From Burhinus oedicnemus (Eukaryota > Chordata > Aves > Charadriiformes > Burhinidae): a DNA stretch of 64,000 nucleotides. Shown piece after piece: positions 1 to 12,667 of this stretch (position 1 is its first letter; each line of letters opens with the position of its first letter). Under the pieces are notes generated by a model, which worked only from the letters and a program-made list of their open reading frames with translations, had not been told where the DNA came from and did not search any database. The DNA lies in contig VFFE01007738.1 of NCBI GenBank assembly GCA_008921705.1, forward strand, positions 726,756 through 790,755. The letters run 5' to 3'. The position numbers and the translations under genes are program-made.

Positions 1-2595
1 TTACACAGTATGATTTCTCCAGATGCCCGATTCAAAGTCCATAAGAAGTTGTCCATTTTCTAGGTCTTCATATGCAGATTGATATTCATTGAATAAACAA
101 GTTTAGCTGTGTTGCATCTTCATCATCTTTTCAATTTTATATGCAAACTTATCAAAATACTCCCTTCAGTTCTATTTTTAAAACTTGTGCTTTGTGAAAT
201 GAAGACTCACTTTGCAGATTTTTATTTCATCTTGTTTCCTTGCAATACGTCAGAGGATTGCAAGTAAATCAGTAGCTCTATTGCTTTCTTAAAACTTGGA
301 AAACACACAGAAATAAAATCTTTGCACTTCAATAGAACTTGATGAAGTAACATTTCTAAAAGATCTGACTGGCACAGTTTTACGCAAGAATTCCATAAAA
401 AAATTATGTATGGATAACGTACTACAGGAAATAGACAAAAATTATTACATAGTCTGCAAGAAACAAATTAAAATATATTCTACATAGCTTACAATGGAAA
501 TGATGACAGAGAAATAAACACTTTGTTGCATCTCACAAAACCCACCAGTTACAGGGATTTTTATTTTTATTTTTATTAAATCCCTACAAAATCAACAAAT
601 ACAGATTCAATTATTTAAGAAAACAATTGTTTTATAGCAAATAGAGGGTCTATTGAAAAAAATGCAAATATAAAAGACAAATTAAAACAAGACAAGAATT
701 TTTTAACAAAAAAAAGCATTAAAGCTTTTACAAAGACATTTCAAGCCACTGACTTGCTTTTCCCAAGGCAGCATTAACTATGCCACATTATTTTTAGTAA
801 GTTCTTCATGGAAAGTTTTTTCCAGCATGGAAGATAACCAAACATAACATTAACAGAGCTTCATTCTGGTGTCTAACTCACAACATCCAGCTCCAAACCA
901 TACACTGCAACATATTCAGATTTGAGCAAAAGTAGTTCTATTAAGCTTAATAACTTCTTGTATAAAAGCCTAATGCCAAAGTTAGGGAATATTTCTGGCT
1001 CTTTCAGCTAATGTCATCGAATGACTTCACATCAGAGCAATGCGTACATTTTTGGAAAAAGTACTAGATCCCTGATTTCAGTAAATCACATCTTATTCCA
1101 CTGAGTAAAAACATTAAAAACTATAAAGATATGATCTCTGTCACAATAAGACCACAGTACAAGATGATCCATTTCCAAACAGGAGAACATATGGCAAAGA
1201 AATGTATGTAGCTTTTATGTAGGTACATCAGTTTCCCCATATTATGAGTAGTAGTCCCAACTATTGTTAGTCATCTGACATTCTTCTTAATCATTAGCTA
1301 ATTCTTTATGAGCATTTTGCAGGAACATTTTTTTAGAAGAAAAACAATTCAAAAGAGGGGTCTCTTTTCTGATGGACATCACATCCTTTGTATTGGGGAG
1401 TTGCACAAGGAATAGCATAGTAATTAATAAACAGGAAAGGGTATTTTTAAAATTAGCATCATCAAACATTAGACATGGAACAAAGTGTTTGATTTTGAGG
1501 TTCTACTTTATAGGATTCTTCATAACAACAAAAATATATGACAGACTGTAAAATAGTCATTGAGTACTTAAGTTTCTCAAAGCCAAAAAGACATGAAACT
1601 GAACAGTTGTGTACACATCAATAACCATAGTATCCATGAGATACTGTTGAGCATATTTAATATTAAAGATTATGTGTTTTAAATTTTTTGGTAGTGAATT
1701 AATTACATTTATTGCAATTAATGTATCTTGTTAATTCATAACTTGGGCAAAGATTTCTTTATTAAACTCATTAATTCGGCTGTTCTGACATAAAGGTAGC
1801 TCAACAAAATACAGAAATAAAACCAAGCAACTGGAACACATAAATAAATTTGGTGGGGGAAAAATTTTCATCAGTTTCCAGCATGCTTGAGTTACAGCTT
1901 GGGTGCTCAGCATGTGATATTGAAATATGAGATTTAACAATTCAATGAGATAAAAGGGCAATTCACAGTTCCTAGAATTACCTCCCTTATAAAATACCAC
2001 CACCCTACTTATTTCTGAACATAATCTCTTCTTAAAGTTTGCTACCAACATGATAGGTATTTATGCCTTCCTGTAGGTAGATAATACTCAGCTGACAAAA
2101 GGGTGAAGTATTACTGAGAATTTCCTCATAAACAGCTATAATTCTGGTAAATAGGTCTTATGGGTGTTGTGGACAGCCCAATAATTCTAATAATTTTCTT
2201 ATTACCAGCTGCTCCTTGCCTTCACACTACCTGGATTATTAACATTCATTTTCAGTCTTCAGAAGTGACAAAGAAGAGGAAAGACTGTATTGACAAATGA
2301 CAGAAATTACTATGATAATAAAGGTAAATTAATATATTAGATAAAACAAGAGCACTGCTGTTATTGGTATGATACATAATGTTAGTTTAAATAACAAGAC
2401 AGATACCATTCTGAGAGCACTCTGAGCATCCGGAACATTAGTAAGTATAGACAGGAAGTTGCAGGGTTCCGACATTTTCATTTATAATCGTATTTCATGG
2501 GCTGGCATTAGGATTTGGTTACACTCATTCAGAATCTTATTTAAAAACAGTCCTGCTTTTAAGAAAGAGCAGGATAATCTACAAGACAGAAGTGG
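1..2595. other. Intergenic, no gene recognised
   Basis: AT-rich sequence with A/T homopolymer runs, for example around 541-720. Open frames are short, start anywhere and resemble no known domain. I see no LTR, LINE or tRNA-like structure. The right edge is the AGTGG target duplication of the neighbouring solo LTR. Confidence 0.6.
2591..2595. repeat. Target-site duplication, left copy (AGTGG)
   Basis: Perfect 5-bp direct repeat with 3177-3181, immediately outside the TG/CA ends of the solo LTR at 2596-3176. Confidence 0.85.
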
Positions 2596-3176
2596 TGTTG
2601 TGGTTTAACCCCAGCTGGCAGCTAGAACCACGCAGCCGCTCACTCACTCCCCCCGGTTCAGATCGGGGAGAATCAGAAAAGTAAAAGTGAGAAAACTTGT
2701 GAGTTGAGGTAAAAACAGTTAAATAGGTAGAGCAAAAGCCACACATGCAAGCAAAGTAAAATAAGGAATTCATTCACTGCCTCCCATCAGCAGGCAGGTG
2801 TTCAGCCATCTCCAGGAAAGCGCATGCTTAATGGTTACTTGGGAAGACAAAACACCATCACTCCAATTGTCGTCCTCCCCCCAGCTTCTTTTCCCCCCCA
2901 GCTTCTTTTTTCCCCCAGCTTTATATACTGAGCATGATGTCACATGGTATTTGGTCAGTTGGGGTCAGCTGTCCCAGCTGTGTCCCCTCCCAACTTCTTG
3001 TGCACCCCCAGCCTGCTCACTGGCAGGGTGATGTGAGGAGCAGAAAAGGATTTGAGACCTCAGCAACAATCAAAACCACCAGTGCCCTATCACACTATTC
3101 CCATCTCAAATCTGAAACGCAGCATTACACCAGCTGCTGGCAAAAAGTTAACTCCTATCCAGCTGAAATCACGACA
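2596..3176 (-). mobile_element. Solo LTR of an avian ERV, inverted
   Basis: Read on the minus strand, this starts TGTCGTGATTTCAGCTGG and ends GGTTAAACCACAACA, the termini of a very common avian LTR family. In that sense it has a TATA-like TATATAAAG at 2919-2928 followed by GCTGGGGG and C/G-rich runs. The plus-strand C-rich stretch at 2871-2917 is the complement of these runs. Five-base target duplications AGTGG flank it exactly (2591-2595 and 3177-3181), which fixes both ends. No internal retroviral sequence adjoins, so it is a solo LTR left by LTR-LTR recombination. The family identity is from memory of avian repeats. The ends and duplication are read directly. Confidence 0.9.
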
Positions 3177-3181
3177 AGTGG
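3177..3181. repeat. Target-site duplication, right copy (AGTGG)
   Basis: Matches 2591-2595. Together they mark one integration with a 5-bp staggered cut. Confidence 0.85.
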
Positions 3182-6100
3182 AAACCGTGGGATGTGGGAT
3201 TTGAATTGATCTTGAACAAACCTTGGGATGTTGGATATACGAAGTGCCTTGGCCTATCAAATGCTAAACCCAAAGTTGATTTAAGCCAAAAAACCATAGA
3301 GTCAGTGAGTATACAGACAGCATTCCCACACAGACAGAGGAAACGAGAAAAGCTTAACACCATCTTTCAGAGACCTGCTGGCAATTTGTGAGTATAGTAC
3401 TAAATAAAAAAGACTCAGTAGATGAGGAATTGCTTCATACAGGCAGGAATTTTAGATGGGACATATTGGAAACACAGCTAAGAGGAAAATCAGGGCCTGG
3501 AAACCATCCCCAGTACACTAAAAGAGGACACTAAAATCAGTTCTCCCCATTGCTATTAGAAGTATGGGCTCCTCTGTTATCTTTTCCTCATCTATAGCAG
3601 TCTGTGTGTCTCTTGAATGACAGAAAATATTTCTCTAATGAGGCCCCTTCCACAACCTAGCGATGCCAGAAAATTTCCAGTTAACTTCAACAGGAAGCAG
3701 ATTCAGCCCTATCTGTAGAAAGGTTTATTCTGAACCGCGAGTTCCAAAATACACCGAGACTCATTGTGATTATTCTTCATTTTGTAAAGGCTTCAGATTT
3801 CCTGTAATGCGCCCAAGCAGGTCTTGAAGTCAACTTTAATAGGCCAAATCCCCTTCCAATTTGGAACAGTAAGAAAAAAAGCACAAACAGCCACAGCTGG
3901 TTTGCACCTCTCATCCCATTGATAGTAATAATTTCAACTGCTGAGGGATCTTTTCTCTTCCTCATGTCATGCTGCTACTTAGGGCACATGCATAATGTTT
4001 TCTTTTATTTTGGTTAATGTTTATTACTAATGTATGTAACATGTGGTAGCCTGTTATAAATTCAATTAAATGTTAATGTAAACATCTGCTCAACTTCATT
4101 TGTATACTGATATATCAAGCCAAGAACTAAAATTGTTACTCTATGAGTTGCTTTTCCATTATGTGCCCCTCCAAGGAGAAAGAGACAAGGGAAAGGAACC
4201 TGTTACATTGACACCAGGCAGCTAAAAACTTCTCTAAATCATTGACACTATAAAAGATACCTGTATCAAAGCAATGGAGATTAAAGGTATGACAGTTAAA
4301 ACATTTCTTGCATGGCTCAGGAGTACCAATGACTATTAAAAGCAGAAATAATAACCTCAAAGAGAGTGCAATTGGAAGTATCACAGTATGTGGAAACATG
4401 GGAGTGAAGCCACTTGTACAGGCAGGAATGGTTACACTCACTGGACATGTTCAGCTTGTCAAAAAATGACACAATTCTCAGACACAACCACAGGTCACTC
4501 ATAGAAGAGTCACCCTCAGGAAGCAGCATCTGAGAAAGGCACATAAATAATAGTTTCAGCTGTTATAGCACATATAAGCAGAGACAGAGATGGCCAAACA
4601 AACAACAGCAATCTCGGACTGTGAAGCATTTTTTAAATATGTCCCTCAATTTGATAGAAGCTAGGAATCATCAGAGAAAATGCGCAGTGTTCTATCATAC
4701 ACCAAAGCAATTATCGCCTATCGAATGTAATTTCAACACTTGAGTTCAGCCAAACCACCTAAAAATTAAACAGAACTTTAGAAAGTAGAAAAATATTTGT
4801 CTGGACTAGTCATAGAGAGTTGATAAGAATCATTAGTCACATCAAACACCAGAGCCATCCACAACTACCTGGCATGCTGGAAAGCAAGAAGGGTTTCCAC
4901 TACACAGTGTAGTCTGTGAAAGCAACGAGTTGAAAATTAAATTCCTGACAGGTGCATACACACTGGCTGGCGTACATGATCAATGTAACCCTACAGCTCC
5001 CATGGAGGCACCACCCTTCTATTAGGTGAGCAGCTGTAGGACACGGACGTACAGGGCTCTCTAACAGTTCTAGACTGCACAGTGCAACACCGCCTCAGAG
5101 TTCTTCGTGATAGCTCAGAGGCAGCTCAATACCTACATGACACTGTAAAGAATCACTAAAGCACCCCAGAAGCATTATAGCCACATGCATTGTAACACTG
5201 TGTTGAACTCCAAAGCCCCAAAAGTCTTGATATCAAAAAAGGTATGTGTGTGAGGTTTGTTTCCCCTAGCTACCCGACTAAGTGGCTGGAAGGCCTGACA
5301 GCAAAAGTCAGCTCAGAGGGTCAATCCTATTTTTCCCTCTTTCTCCAGTACTATGCCTTTGATTGGCAATCTCAATTAGAATTAGTGCCATGCAGTTCTA
5401 TTAATTATTGCTTTGCCTAATTCTTGTTAGTCTGAGGCAAGTTAAGATTGGAGAGAAGTTGGTGAATCAAAAGAACCTGGGGGTTGTCATGGTATCTTCT
5501 GACCTATTGTCACTGTAGCATGTAGACTAACAAGATGGAATGGGTCAGGATAGATAGTAAACTAACTGTAATCGACAGCAAACTAAAATAAGCATTTTAG
5601 GTTTCATGGAGTATAACATTTAGAACACTCAGAACTGTGTCTCACTCTTGTGAAGCTAAAATGGAGCATCAGTGGTCTCTAATGGCAATGCTACAGAGGT
5701 TGGTGAAAATGTTGGTGGAATGTCTTGAGGACTTCTAAACTAATTGGATTAGTGCTTATATAATTAATAGGGTTACTCTGACTCTGCAAATTAACAGAAT
5801 TTTTCCTTATCAATTCCAAGCTTAAATGTTTTGAAACTGCATGTGTGTACCTCCCCCAAGAACTGTATGAATCATGACAGTACCCAGACTCATAATCACA
5901 AAGCGGTGTCTCTGAAAGCTCCTTTCTGAATATATTCATCGGGTGTTTTGCAACATCCTTTAAATAAAAATATACGCCCAAACACATAAATGTTTTCTAA
6001 CATCTTATGTGTACCTTTACTCATTCTAAACTGACTTTTTCGACCACGTACATACTTTACTGAAACAGGGTTTTCACTGGACACATAACACCAAGTTCTC

Positions 6101-9061
6101 TCCAAGGCTGCATTTAAGATTACTCTTTTTTTCTTTTTGCCCTTCAACCAATTTCCAATCCATTAAGCTGCTCTACTTTTCTCTTTTCTGCAACTATTTA
6201 ACTTGGACATTAACCTTTGTGGCTGGCCACAATCCCTTAAATGCATTTCTTTGCAATATACTTTCCTAGGTTGTCAGAAATATTTTTCTTAGAGAAATAT
6301 GGAAGGGAAACTAATAAGCCTTAGTATGGCATCTTTGCTGCCGTTTTTAGCTTCTGACCTGCCATGAAGCTCTCATATGAAATCTCTGATAAAATAAAAA
6401 AAATATTTTAGACAAAGTACATTATTAAATCAATGGAAATAAATGTGCACTAGTGCAAGACTTCGTTTACAGCATCTATTTATATGGCAATTTATATGGA
6501 CCAAGAAGACCAACATACACATCCTTGACGTGGTACAGAAACTCTGCCTCTATTTCCTCAGTGGAATGGTCACCAAAGTCTTTCAAATGGATGTCTGCTT
6601 TAGGAACCTATGTCCTCTTCCAATGCATCCAGGGACAAAGCAAAACCATCAGTATCAGGCTATTCTTTTGCCACCAGATAGGAGTTTTTTCTCCTCATCC
6701 ACTCCCCATCCCGCCCAGAATCTTCTAGAGACTCTTTCAGAGCCTCCTTTAGAAACACTTCCTATGGACCAACCAGGTCTGCTCTTCTTTTCAGTCATCC
6801 CATATCCAAGCAGCAATTTCTGATTATATCTTCATTATAAAGATGCATGATTTACTATGGGAGTTCAAAACTTGAGAATGAACTAACCCACAGATTGTGC
6901 AAAACCTGTAAAAGTTAAGAATGGATGAACATCACCCAAATCCTTTGAAATAGAGGGTGCTCTTTTTTTTCTTAAAAAAACAAAGCCAAAAACAATTACG
7001 GAAATATCCTGTTACACCTTCTTGATCATAACTGTGGAGGAGAAAACAATTGTTCCAAAATGTTCAAGGCAGTTGGATTCAACCTATGTGCTTTTTTCCT
7101 TTCTTTTTTGTTAATGTAAATCACATGATTTATTCACACTTTGTTAATTCTGTACACTCTTCCTACAGTCTAAATCACTAATAATGGATATTCAGGCAAT
7201 ATTATCTTAATTAATGTCATGGCTGTTACTAATAATTCAGATTTTTCATGTAGAATTGTTTTCTGCTAGAAGTTCTGTACATTGCATATTCCTCTGCATA
7301 GAAAAAAAAAACGCTTAGCCGGGTAAGCTACGTTATATCAACAACACTATCAACCAAACACAGCAAACGCCTGGCTATGTACATCGTTCTGTCTCCAGTA
7401 TACTGAAGCGTTTCAGTCAGTTTATCTTACTCTACAGTCTCGCACTTTTCACTGACTGCTAACTTGGCATCCACAGTTCCAGTAATTTTGAAATCGTACC
7501 ACTCGTGGTCAAATACAGCTCCATGGCTGAGTTTGAGGCTTCTGCCTCCCCCAAATTCAGTACATACAAAAAGCAAATGTGTTAACATTTATAAGAAGGT
7601 AATTTTCACTTTCAGTGATGAAAACAGTTGTGCAGATGTTGAATTGCAAGTAAATGAGTAGTTTTACTGTAACCACTAAGACTGTTTATGTGAACCTGAT
7701 TCAATTTTTTTATTGGTTAGAACTGACTTTGTTAAAAAATTCAATTTAGAATTCAAATCAGAATCATACTACTGGTGACACATATTGTTAGATATTTAGT
7801 CAAGTTGATTATGAATATTGGCTAAGAGTCTGAAACACCAGAAATGTCAAACTAGTTCTACAAAGCTCAAACTGATGACAGAAAATATTTCAGAATGATT
7901 TAAAACATCTTCCTTTATAACATTTGTTTAAAAAGCTTTGCTGGACTCCTGGGAAAATATATTAAAAAAGTTAATAAGCTCATACTTATCATTTCAGATC
8001 CACCTCAAGCAGCCTAAAAGCTGAAGTGCCAGGGAAATCAGCCATCTCATCTTATTCTTGTAGAATATGTCTTGCTAATTGTGTAGAAGAGCAATGAATG
8101 CAGTAAGAGAAATGTCTTTTTTTTTTTTTTAATTCTGTCAATAATAACATCAATTCTTCCAGTCTTTCAAGAATATTTGTGAGATACTCATAGGGACAAA
8201 TCACATACAGCAACTCGTCTGTGCTTCCACTAAGAATATGCTTTCTTCTTTAACCTGATCCTTACACTTTTTACATTGCTCTTTGGTGGCTGAATACTTT
8301 TAATCGCAGAGACCCAAGCATGATCATGAAGTTAACTCATGTAGCTTTTTCCACCTCAACTAATTGCTATTGAAGTGATTCCAAATTTCTTGCCCCTTCT
8401 TTTTTCTCCTCTTGGTCTCTCTTGCAGAAATTTTCCAAAGATTTGAATCTGAACTCCACACACTCTTTCAGAAACAACCCTTTTTCAATTTGCAAGATTG
8501 TGGCAGCCACTGTTTCTGGTAAAAGGGAGGAGTACAAATGATTTCTTAAAGGTTGCTTGACCTCAGAAATAAGACCACCATAGAAATTAAAGTTAGCTTG
8601 CTGGCAGAGCTGAGTGGCCCAGGACAATATTTGCTATGCTTCAGTTGTGGCCTTAAAAGTAAAAAGAATGTGACCCAATCATTCAAATTACATAAACAGC
8701 AGCTGAAGTTTGTTTGATATTTTCTCATTTGGAATTAATTAGGCTCCAAAGCTCAAAATTTATGCTGTAGTTAAGATCCAAAATGCACTGCTATGAACAT
8801 TTGATGTGAAAATAATGAATGAATAGGCAAAATCCCAACCCCAAGTTCTCAGAACAGCACACTCCCTGGAGTTTTTCTTTATTAAGCACCAATGAAGCAT
8901 AAATCTCAACTTAAGTTTTTTTCTGTGATTTTTGTGTTCCTTGGGTTTCTCCATAGTATAATTTAAGACTTGAGTAAACAGCATGTGGAGAGGTTTAGAA
9001 GCTGCTGCTCAGGTTAGCAAAGGTTGAGCAGGTGCCCAGATTCAATTCAGCAGAGGGTGTT
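3182..9061. other. Intergenic, no gene recognised
   Basis: About 5.9 kb of AT-rich sequence with no recognisable exon, RNA gene or full repeat. A 12-13 base T run lies near 8119-8131. The longest frames (for example 126 aa at 6443-6823 plus and 101 aa at 4136-4441 minus) have no domain, no low-complexity bias and no paralogue in the window, so I read them as chance. The last bases, GTGTT at 9057-9061, abut the first LTR of the ERV array. Confidence 0.55.
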
Positions 9062-9508
9062 TGTGGGAAAATGTTGGAAGTTTGGCGAGGAGGATTGTAA
9101 ACATGCTCAAGTGACTTGCAGCTGAGGTGTCAAAAAACACGTACATCACACTAATCATTGTTTAGTCTTGTGTGCTTGACAAGCAGAACACCTGTGCTTA
9201 GATAACATAGGTCGGTGATAGACTCAGAGGCAGCCTATCGAATATGTTTGAGATTCCTGCCCTGCTGTCGGGAAGATCAAAGCACAGTGGAAAATTACAC
9301 TTGTGTGAATCCTGGATATACAGGCGAGAACAGCAGGTTCAAAAAACACTCTCTAGCAAGGACCGAGCTCTGTGGTGGCTGTGTTCCCGCTTGCATGCCT
9401 CTGCCCAGGTGCTGCTTTGGAGATCCCCCAGTTTGCGACATATGAAGATTAAATTAACTCTTTGCATTTCATCCATGGTTTTGTGGTTGTTCCTGTGTCC
9501 TGCCTACA
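9062..9508 (+). mobile_element. ERV array LTR1 (outer 5' LTR)
   Basis: Begins TGTGGGAAAAT and ends CCTGCCTACA, directly before the primer-binding site. The start is placed where similarity to the inner LTRs begins; upstream sequence is unrelated. It differs from LTR2-LTR5 at about nine positions between 9073 and 9141, and from 9142 onward I see no difference. A polyadenylation signal ATTAAA is at 9448-9453, which puts U5 after roughly 9470. It therefore keeps the left half of the original 5' LTR. Confidence 0.9.
9448..9453 (+). promoter_or_regulatory. LTR polyadenylation signal ATTAAA
   Basis: A common variant poly(A) hexamer about 55 bp before the LTR 3' end, a typical R-region position. 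It recurs every 3,606 bp (13054, 16660, 20266, 23872) and is also kept in LTR6. Confidence 0.55.
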
Positions 9509-9509
9509 T

Positions 9510-9525
9510 TGGCGTAGTTGGCAGG
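9510..9525 (+). promoter_or_regulatory. Primer-binding site, tRNA-Ser type
   Basis: The 16 bases TGGCGTAGTTGGCAGG start two bases after the LTR's terminal CA. They are complementary, with one mismatch, to the 3' end of vertebrate tRNA-Ser including its CCA (expected C at the tenth base, here T, a likely CpG decay). Serine priming is known from the class III ERV-S group. The tRNA sequence is from memory. Copies lie at 13116, 16722, 20328 and 23934. Confidence 0.75.
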
Positions 9526-9542
9526 TCCAGGAACAGCCATGC

Positions 9543-10999
9543 CATGGCTGACAAAAGTCGGGGACTGGAGAGGCCACGACAGTGACTCCCCCTATTCTGT
9601 GATGGCTCAGTACTGACCACTGGACCCCTGTGGCCACTGTCCTGGCTAAATTTGCTCCACCAGAAGCATGGCCTGAAATAGATGATGGGGCCGTGGTTAC
9701 CCCCAGGCAATTGAAACGGCTGTGTGTGGGTTGCCATGGAAAGCAGCATTGGATTCTTCTCATAAATTAGTGGGGACATTGGGATGGATGTTAGCTACCG
9801 GACTTAGAGCTCTTTACCGTGAAGTTGTTGCATTACGAAGTAAAGTGAGAGAATTGGAAAAGGAAAACAGGGCTTTACAACATGCAAAGGTGATCACGCA
9901 AGAAGTAATTACTGTTTGAGCAAAGCGGTGCTATGAGCTGCAAGATAATATAGAGCAGTTGGTAGTGCGTATCATTAATAAACGAAGGGACTAATATGGT
10001 AAAAGGTTTTGATTTCCCAAGTTCGTGCTCTCACCACAAAACAGTCATGGTATCCTGAGGAATGGGATGGAAATATTTGGTGTGAATCCTTGGACTCCAA
10101 GATTGAGCTTGAATTTGATCTGGACTTAAAGAGCAGGGAGGTGGTGGAAGCATGACCCCTCGTACAAATTAGGGGGGAGCAGGAACAAGTGAATGGGGGA
10201 GTACAGATCATGCATACTTACACTCCAAAAGAGTTACGGGAATTTTTAGAGAACTATCAGCAAAAGACTGGTAAAGGCATACTGGCATGGATTTTGTGAG
10301 CTTGGGATAATGGAGCTGCACCTATCCATTTATTAGCAGGTGAGAAAGATTTATTAAGCCCTATAGCCAATGATGATCAGATACAACAAGGATATGCTCA
10401 GCTGCAAAACGTCAGAGGTCCGGATGGGCATGACATTATTGCGCCTACACTATATCAATGGTTGTGTGCAGCAGCTTTAACAGCATATGCAGAACCTGCT
10501 GAATTAGTGTCGTCCCTCAGAATCCAGTGTATGGAAGAAGGTGTTAATTTGGTGTGGCACATGGGGATGGCTCATGTGTTGGTTATGGGATCCAATTCAG
10601 ACAGTGTAGCAGTAATAAGAAGTATCAAAATACAGTTTTTGAGAGGAGTACCTGCCTCACTAAAACTCTTGATTATATCAGCAGTGACAAATAGTATGGG
10701 TAATGTAGGCAACCTAGCAAATACCTTGAGGGAAATTGGGGCTGTAATTTTGAGACCATCTGTTTGGGTGGTGAATAAAGGAAAGCCGGCAAAACTGAAA
10801 GGAGTTACATCATGGGCGATGAGGAAACAAATGCGGAATGGTCTTGTACAAGCCAGTATCCCACAATCAGAAATAGGTGGGATCACAACATCAGAAATGT
10901 TTGGCCGATTGCAAAAGTTAGCATTTATGCAAAAATGCCAACAGCCCCCAGCCCCGTCACCAACTCCAGCGCCCACCCTCCGCATCCCCTGCCACCTCA
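9543..10999 (+). pseudogene. gag: ERV gag pseudogene, unit 1
   Basis: Gag is the structural polyprotein that assembles the retroviral particle. The 5' part, with several frame changes, contains a short segment at 9722-9919 with charged leucine-heptad sequence (VRELEKENRALQ), a probable coiled coil. The capsid-like part runs from about 10156. It contains AWIL-stop-AWDNGAA, where TGA at 10297-10299 probably replaces an arginine CGA, and continues as an uninterrupted frame through 10462-10990. That frame ends in a proline-rich stretch. The AWDNGA motif is like class III (ERV-L/ERV-S) capsids. No nucleocapsid zinc knuckle is visible, because the sequence passes straight into reverse transcriptase near 11000. 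It is non-functional, with multiple stops and frameshifts. Confidence 0.75.
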
Positions 11000-11697
11000 A
11001 TGCAAGACATTACCTGGCAACAAAAGCAATATCCTTTACAACTATTGCCTCAGGGATACAAACACAGTCCCTCCATTTGTCACCTAATGATAGCAGCTGA
11101 CGTAGCACTATGGTCAGGTACTGTTTACCATTATATTGATGATCTATTGATTATGGCAGAGACACAACAATAAATTGAAGCAGCTGCCAAATTTCTGCAA
11201 GTGCACATACAGGACTGAGCCTGGGCAATTAATCCAAAGAAAATACAGGGCCCTGGTACTACTGTACAATTCTTGGGAATAGTTTGGCATGGACAGATTA
11301 GAGAAATACCAAATAAGATAGAGCAAACAGTCCAGCGATTTTCTGTATCAACCACAGTTAAACAGTTACAGACCTTTTTGGGACTTTTAGGGTATTGGAG
11401 ACCTTTTATTCCACATCTGGTGATACTAACGTGCTCCCTGCAGAAATTAACTAGGAAGAAAGTTGTTTGGCAGGGGACCAAGCAACAACAAGAAGCCTTT
11501 GATGCCTGCAAAAATGCTTTGATTGAGGATGCGCAATTATACACTCATAAGTGAGGATATCCTTTTCAATTAGAAGTAATAATTGTAGATGATATAGTCT
11601 CATGGGGATCATGGCAGATGACTGGGCTGAAAAATCAGGAAGAACCTGTAGGATTTTGGTCCGAGGCATTACAAGCCTCTGCTATACATTATACCCC
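11000..11697 (+). pseudogene. pol: ERV pol pseudogene (RT to RNase H tether), unit 1
   Basis: This is the middle of a reverse transcriptase. LPQGYKHSP lies just after the start, the catalytic YIDD box is at 11132-11143, and then comes a thumb/connection segment with FLGLLGYWRPFIPHL (about 11378-11420). A degraded start of RNase H, with FWSEALQ, ends near 11697. In-frame stops occur near 11171, 11216 and 11551. Protease, the first third of RT, most of RNase H and all of integrase are missing, so the element is internally deleted at both ends of pol. The GLLGYWRPFIP type connection is like ERV-L/ERV-S pol. Confidence 0.8.
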
Positions 11698-12653
11698 AAC
11701 TTCTCCTGTTATTTTACATCCTTTGTTAATATCAGATTCTTGAGTTCTTCTATTTCAGATATCTTCGACGAATACCTGTGCCTTATCTAGAGGAGATAGC
11801 ATTGCAACAGTGTTATTGATGTCGCAAACCCAACATTGAATTTCATCTCAATCTGAAAAAGCACAAGCCATAGCTCTCTAATCTGTGTGGGCAATTACCC
11901 TACATCAGTTTATCAAACCCACAGCAATATTAGCTGAAGGAGCTGGAGCAACATGTATGTATTACTGGAAGGGGATGACACTCCTGTTTTCCTCCTCTAT
12001 GACAGGTCAGCTCATTGTGCTTTGTAGCCTAGTACTACATGCACCTGCCCTGGATACATTTCCACAAGATCAATATGTAAATGCTTAGATTTGGTTAGCC
12101 TCTACTGTAACTAACTCATATACCTTTTATATTAAGGGAAGATTAAAAGCTGTAGATCTTTTGACGTGTTTAATAGGTGTGCCAGTTCCAGTAGTTGTAT
12201 TACAGAATTATACTATGCTAAGGGATTTTGGTATGAATGTTCCTCATCGCTATTCTTTCTGAGTAGGTAATGGCTGTATGCCAATGAACATTACAAAATC
12301 GACTAATGGTAGACTACTTCCTCCTTCAACGCCGTAAATGTTGCTTCAATTTTGAAGGTATTTGTTGCTTCAACATAACTGATGAATCAGCCAGCATAGA
12401 GGATGACATTCAACATCTCCAGGACTTAATGCATCAAATGAAACAATCTACCGGTGGTGCCTGGCTGGCTGAGTGGTTTAACTCCCTGACAGGAGGAACG
12501 GGACACCTGATTCAAAGCATTATTGTACAGATATGTGTATTCCTTTTTCTATATGTGTTTTTTGCTTGCCTCTGTAAATTACTCTGTGCTACACCCTGCA
12601 AGCTCATACGGACACCTCCAAGTTTGCCAGTTCCAGCAGAAGCAGTCTCTTGA
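11698..12653 (+). pseudogene. env: ERV env pseudogene, unit 1
   Basis: The envelope glycoprotein is the surface protein of the virus. A surface-subunit-like stretch shares the reading frame of pol up to about 12260, with stops at 11837, 11879, 12086 and 12260. A frameshift then leads to a 115-codon frame at 12306-12653. That frame has a CX6CC motif at 12342-12368, an N-glycosylation site right after it, an amphipathic segment, and a hydrophobic anchor at roughly residues 72-90 followed by a Cys-rich tail. CX6CC is the gamma/alpha-type covalent-linkage motif. The pol/env join is approximate because the 3' end of pol is deleted. It is non-functional. Confidence 0.72.
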
Positions 12654-12667
12654 GCAAGAGCGTGGAA

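Larger units (their letters stand above)
9509..12667 (+). mobile_element. ERV internal region, unit 1
   Basis: 3,159 bp between LTR1 and LTR2. It holds the primer-binding site, gag, deleted pol and env pseudogenes. The last bases before LTR2, AGCAAGAGCGTGGAA, are moderately purine-rich and occupy the polypurine-tract position. A complete class III provirus would be about twice this length or more. Confidence 0.88.

Noticed and set aside
9244..9585. 113-codon frame starting inside the LTR and crossing the primer-binding site, five copies
   Set aside because: It spans U5 and the primer-binding site, which must be non-coding in the viral RNA. No known accessory protein resembles it.
10572..11000. 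142-codon antisense open frame, repeated in every unit, and a 137-codon antisense frame at 11131-11544
   Set aside because: They are complements of gag and pol reading frames, with no start context or domain. Their repetition only reflects the tandem units, not conservation.
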